DNA of 27,340 bases from Zoopage sp. CT-All (lineage: Eukaryota; Zoopagomycota; Zoopagomycetes; Zoopagales; Zoopagaceae). The position numbers were made by a program, and so were the translations under genes. Location: contig QZWS01000094.1 in assembly GCA_004114245.1 (NCBI GenBank), positions 1-27,340 on the forward strand. Direction: 5' to 3'. Of the stretch, positions 27,093 through 27,340 are shown one piece after another (the first letter of the stretch is position 1; the number at the start of each line of letters is the position of its first letter). The notes below the pieces were generated by a model. The model had not been told where the DNA came from, did no database searches, and saw only the letters and a program-made list of their open reading frames with translations.

Positions 27093-27340
27093 TGTTACGC
27101 CTCCTGAGTCAGGGGGCTCAGGGGCACATAAATTGTGATGTATGGATGTGAGGAAAGGGCAGTATAAAGTGTGTTGATTACACAGAAAAGATACTAGACT
27201 GCTCTACCAGGGATCTCTGTCATTCCCATACATTGGAATAATTCAAAGGTGTGCCTGAGCACCAGGACTTGGGGTGAAGGCAGCTCAAAGTCAATGGAAC
27301 ACCATGTATTGGTGGTTTGATTCTTACAAAAAGAGACTAC
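27093..27340 (+). mobile_element. Possible 5' edge of an LTR retrotransposon (truncated by window end)
   Basis: TGTTACG at 27093 starts a stretch with a CCTGAG...CTCAGG hairpin (27103-27122) followed by GGGGCACA. About 70 bp downstream of the edge a TATAAA box (27163-27168) could be an LTR promoter. The TG start, GC-rich hairpin, GGGGCACA string and internal TATA box resemble fungal Ty3-type LTRs as I know them. No second LTR, primer-binding site or gag/pol is visible in the window. Confidence 0.3.

Larger units (their letters stand above)
26195..27340. other. AT-rich, gene-free end of the window with repeat signatures
   Basis: The composition shifts sharply to A/T after the SNM1 stop. I see no convincing gene. 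A 63-codon minus frame (26764-26573) with a CPVCG pair has no other support. The region carries two inverted repeats (26375-26454 and 26484-26577) and a possible LTR edge at 27093. It may be decayed mobile-element DNA. Confidence 0.5.

Noticed and set aside
1-27340. CRISPR array, biosynthetic gene cluster or other multi-gene defence system
   Set aside because: No spaced direct repeats of CRISPR type were seen. The single P450 and transporter are not accompanied by synthase genes, and the remaining genes are unrelated housekeeping functions.

Overview
The window is nuclear DNA of a compact fungal genome. Evidence: 36 short spliceosomal introns (about 40 to 58 nt, GT-AG apart from one GC-AG candidate) can be placed by matching conserved protein blocks; a histidine-biosynthesis gene, a microsomal P450 and an HDEL-tagged ER chaperone are present; and genes are packed on both strands with gaps of tens of bases. 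The lineage cannot be fixed from sequence alone. An early-diverging fungus or a compact basidiomycete are both possible.

Layout. 1-165 is the end of an unidentified gene. 304-3475 (-) is the splicing factor Cwc22, head to head with the Sm protein SmF (3537-3886 +), whose first coding exon is only 6 nt. 4638-7583 is an island of three intronless genes for predicted secreted proteins with no recognisable family (two +, one -), set in gene-poor DNA. 8099-9511 (-) is a seven-exon RluA-type pseudouridine synthase, head to head with an ER-luminal DnaJ chaperone (9620-10937 +). An MFS monocarboxylate-type transporter (11013-12505 +) and histidinol-phosphate aminotransferase (12620-13852 +) follow on the same strand. 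A six-exon cytochrome P450 (13978-15838 -) is separated by 750 bp from the NMD helicase UPF1 (16589-20025 +). A C2 plus class-3 lipase of diacylglycerol-lipase type (20265-22575 -) lies head to head, 17 bp apart, with a PUS1-type pseudouridine synthase (22593-24236 +). An SNM1/PSO2 DNA cross-link repair nuclease with a UBZ4 finger (24490-26194 +) is followed by 1.1 kb of AT-rich DNA with inverted repeats and a possible LTR edge.

The genes do not form one pathway. RNA biology dominates: splicing (Cwc22, SmF), mRNA surveillance (UPF1) and RNA pseudouridylation (RluA-type and PUS1), several of them in divergent pairs with tiny shared promoters. The least explained part is the secreted-protein island. 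Its genes lack introns, lack known domains and carry short repeats and a homopolymer at their 5' ends, whereas most neighbours are conserved and intron-bearing. I read it as a lineage-specific, possibly effector-like locus. That is inference, not proof. All exon structures below were built by eye from splice signals, reading phase and family alignment recalled from general knowledge.
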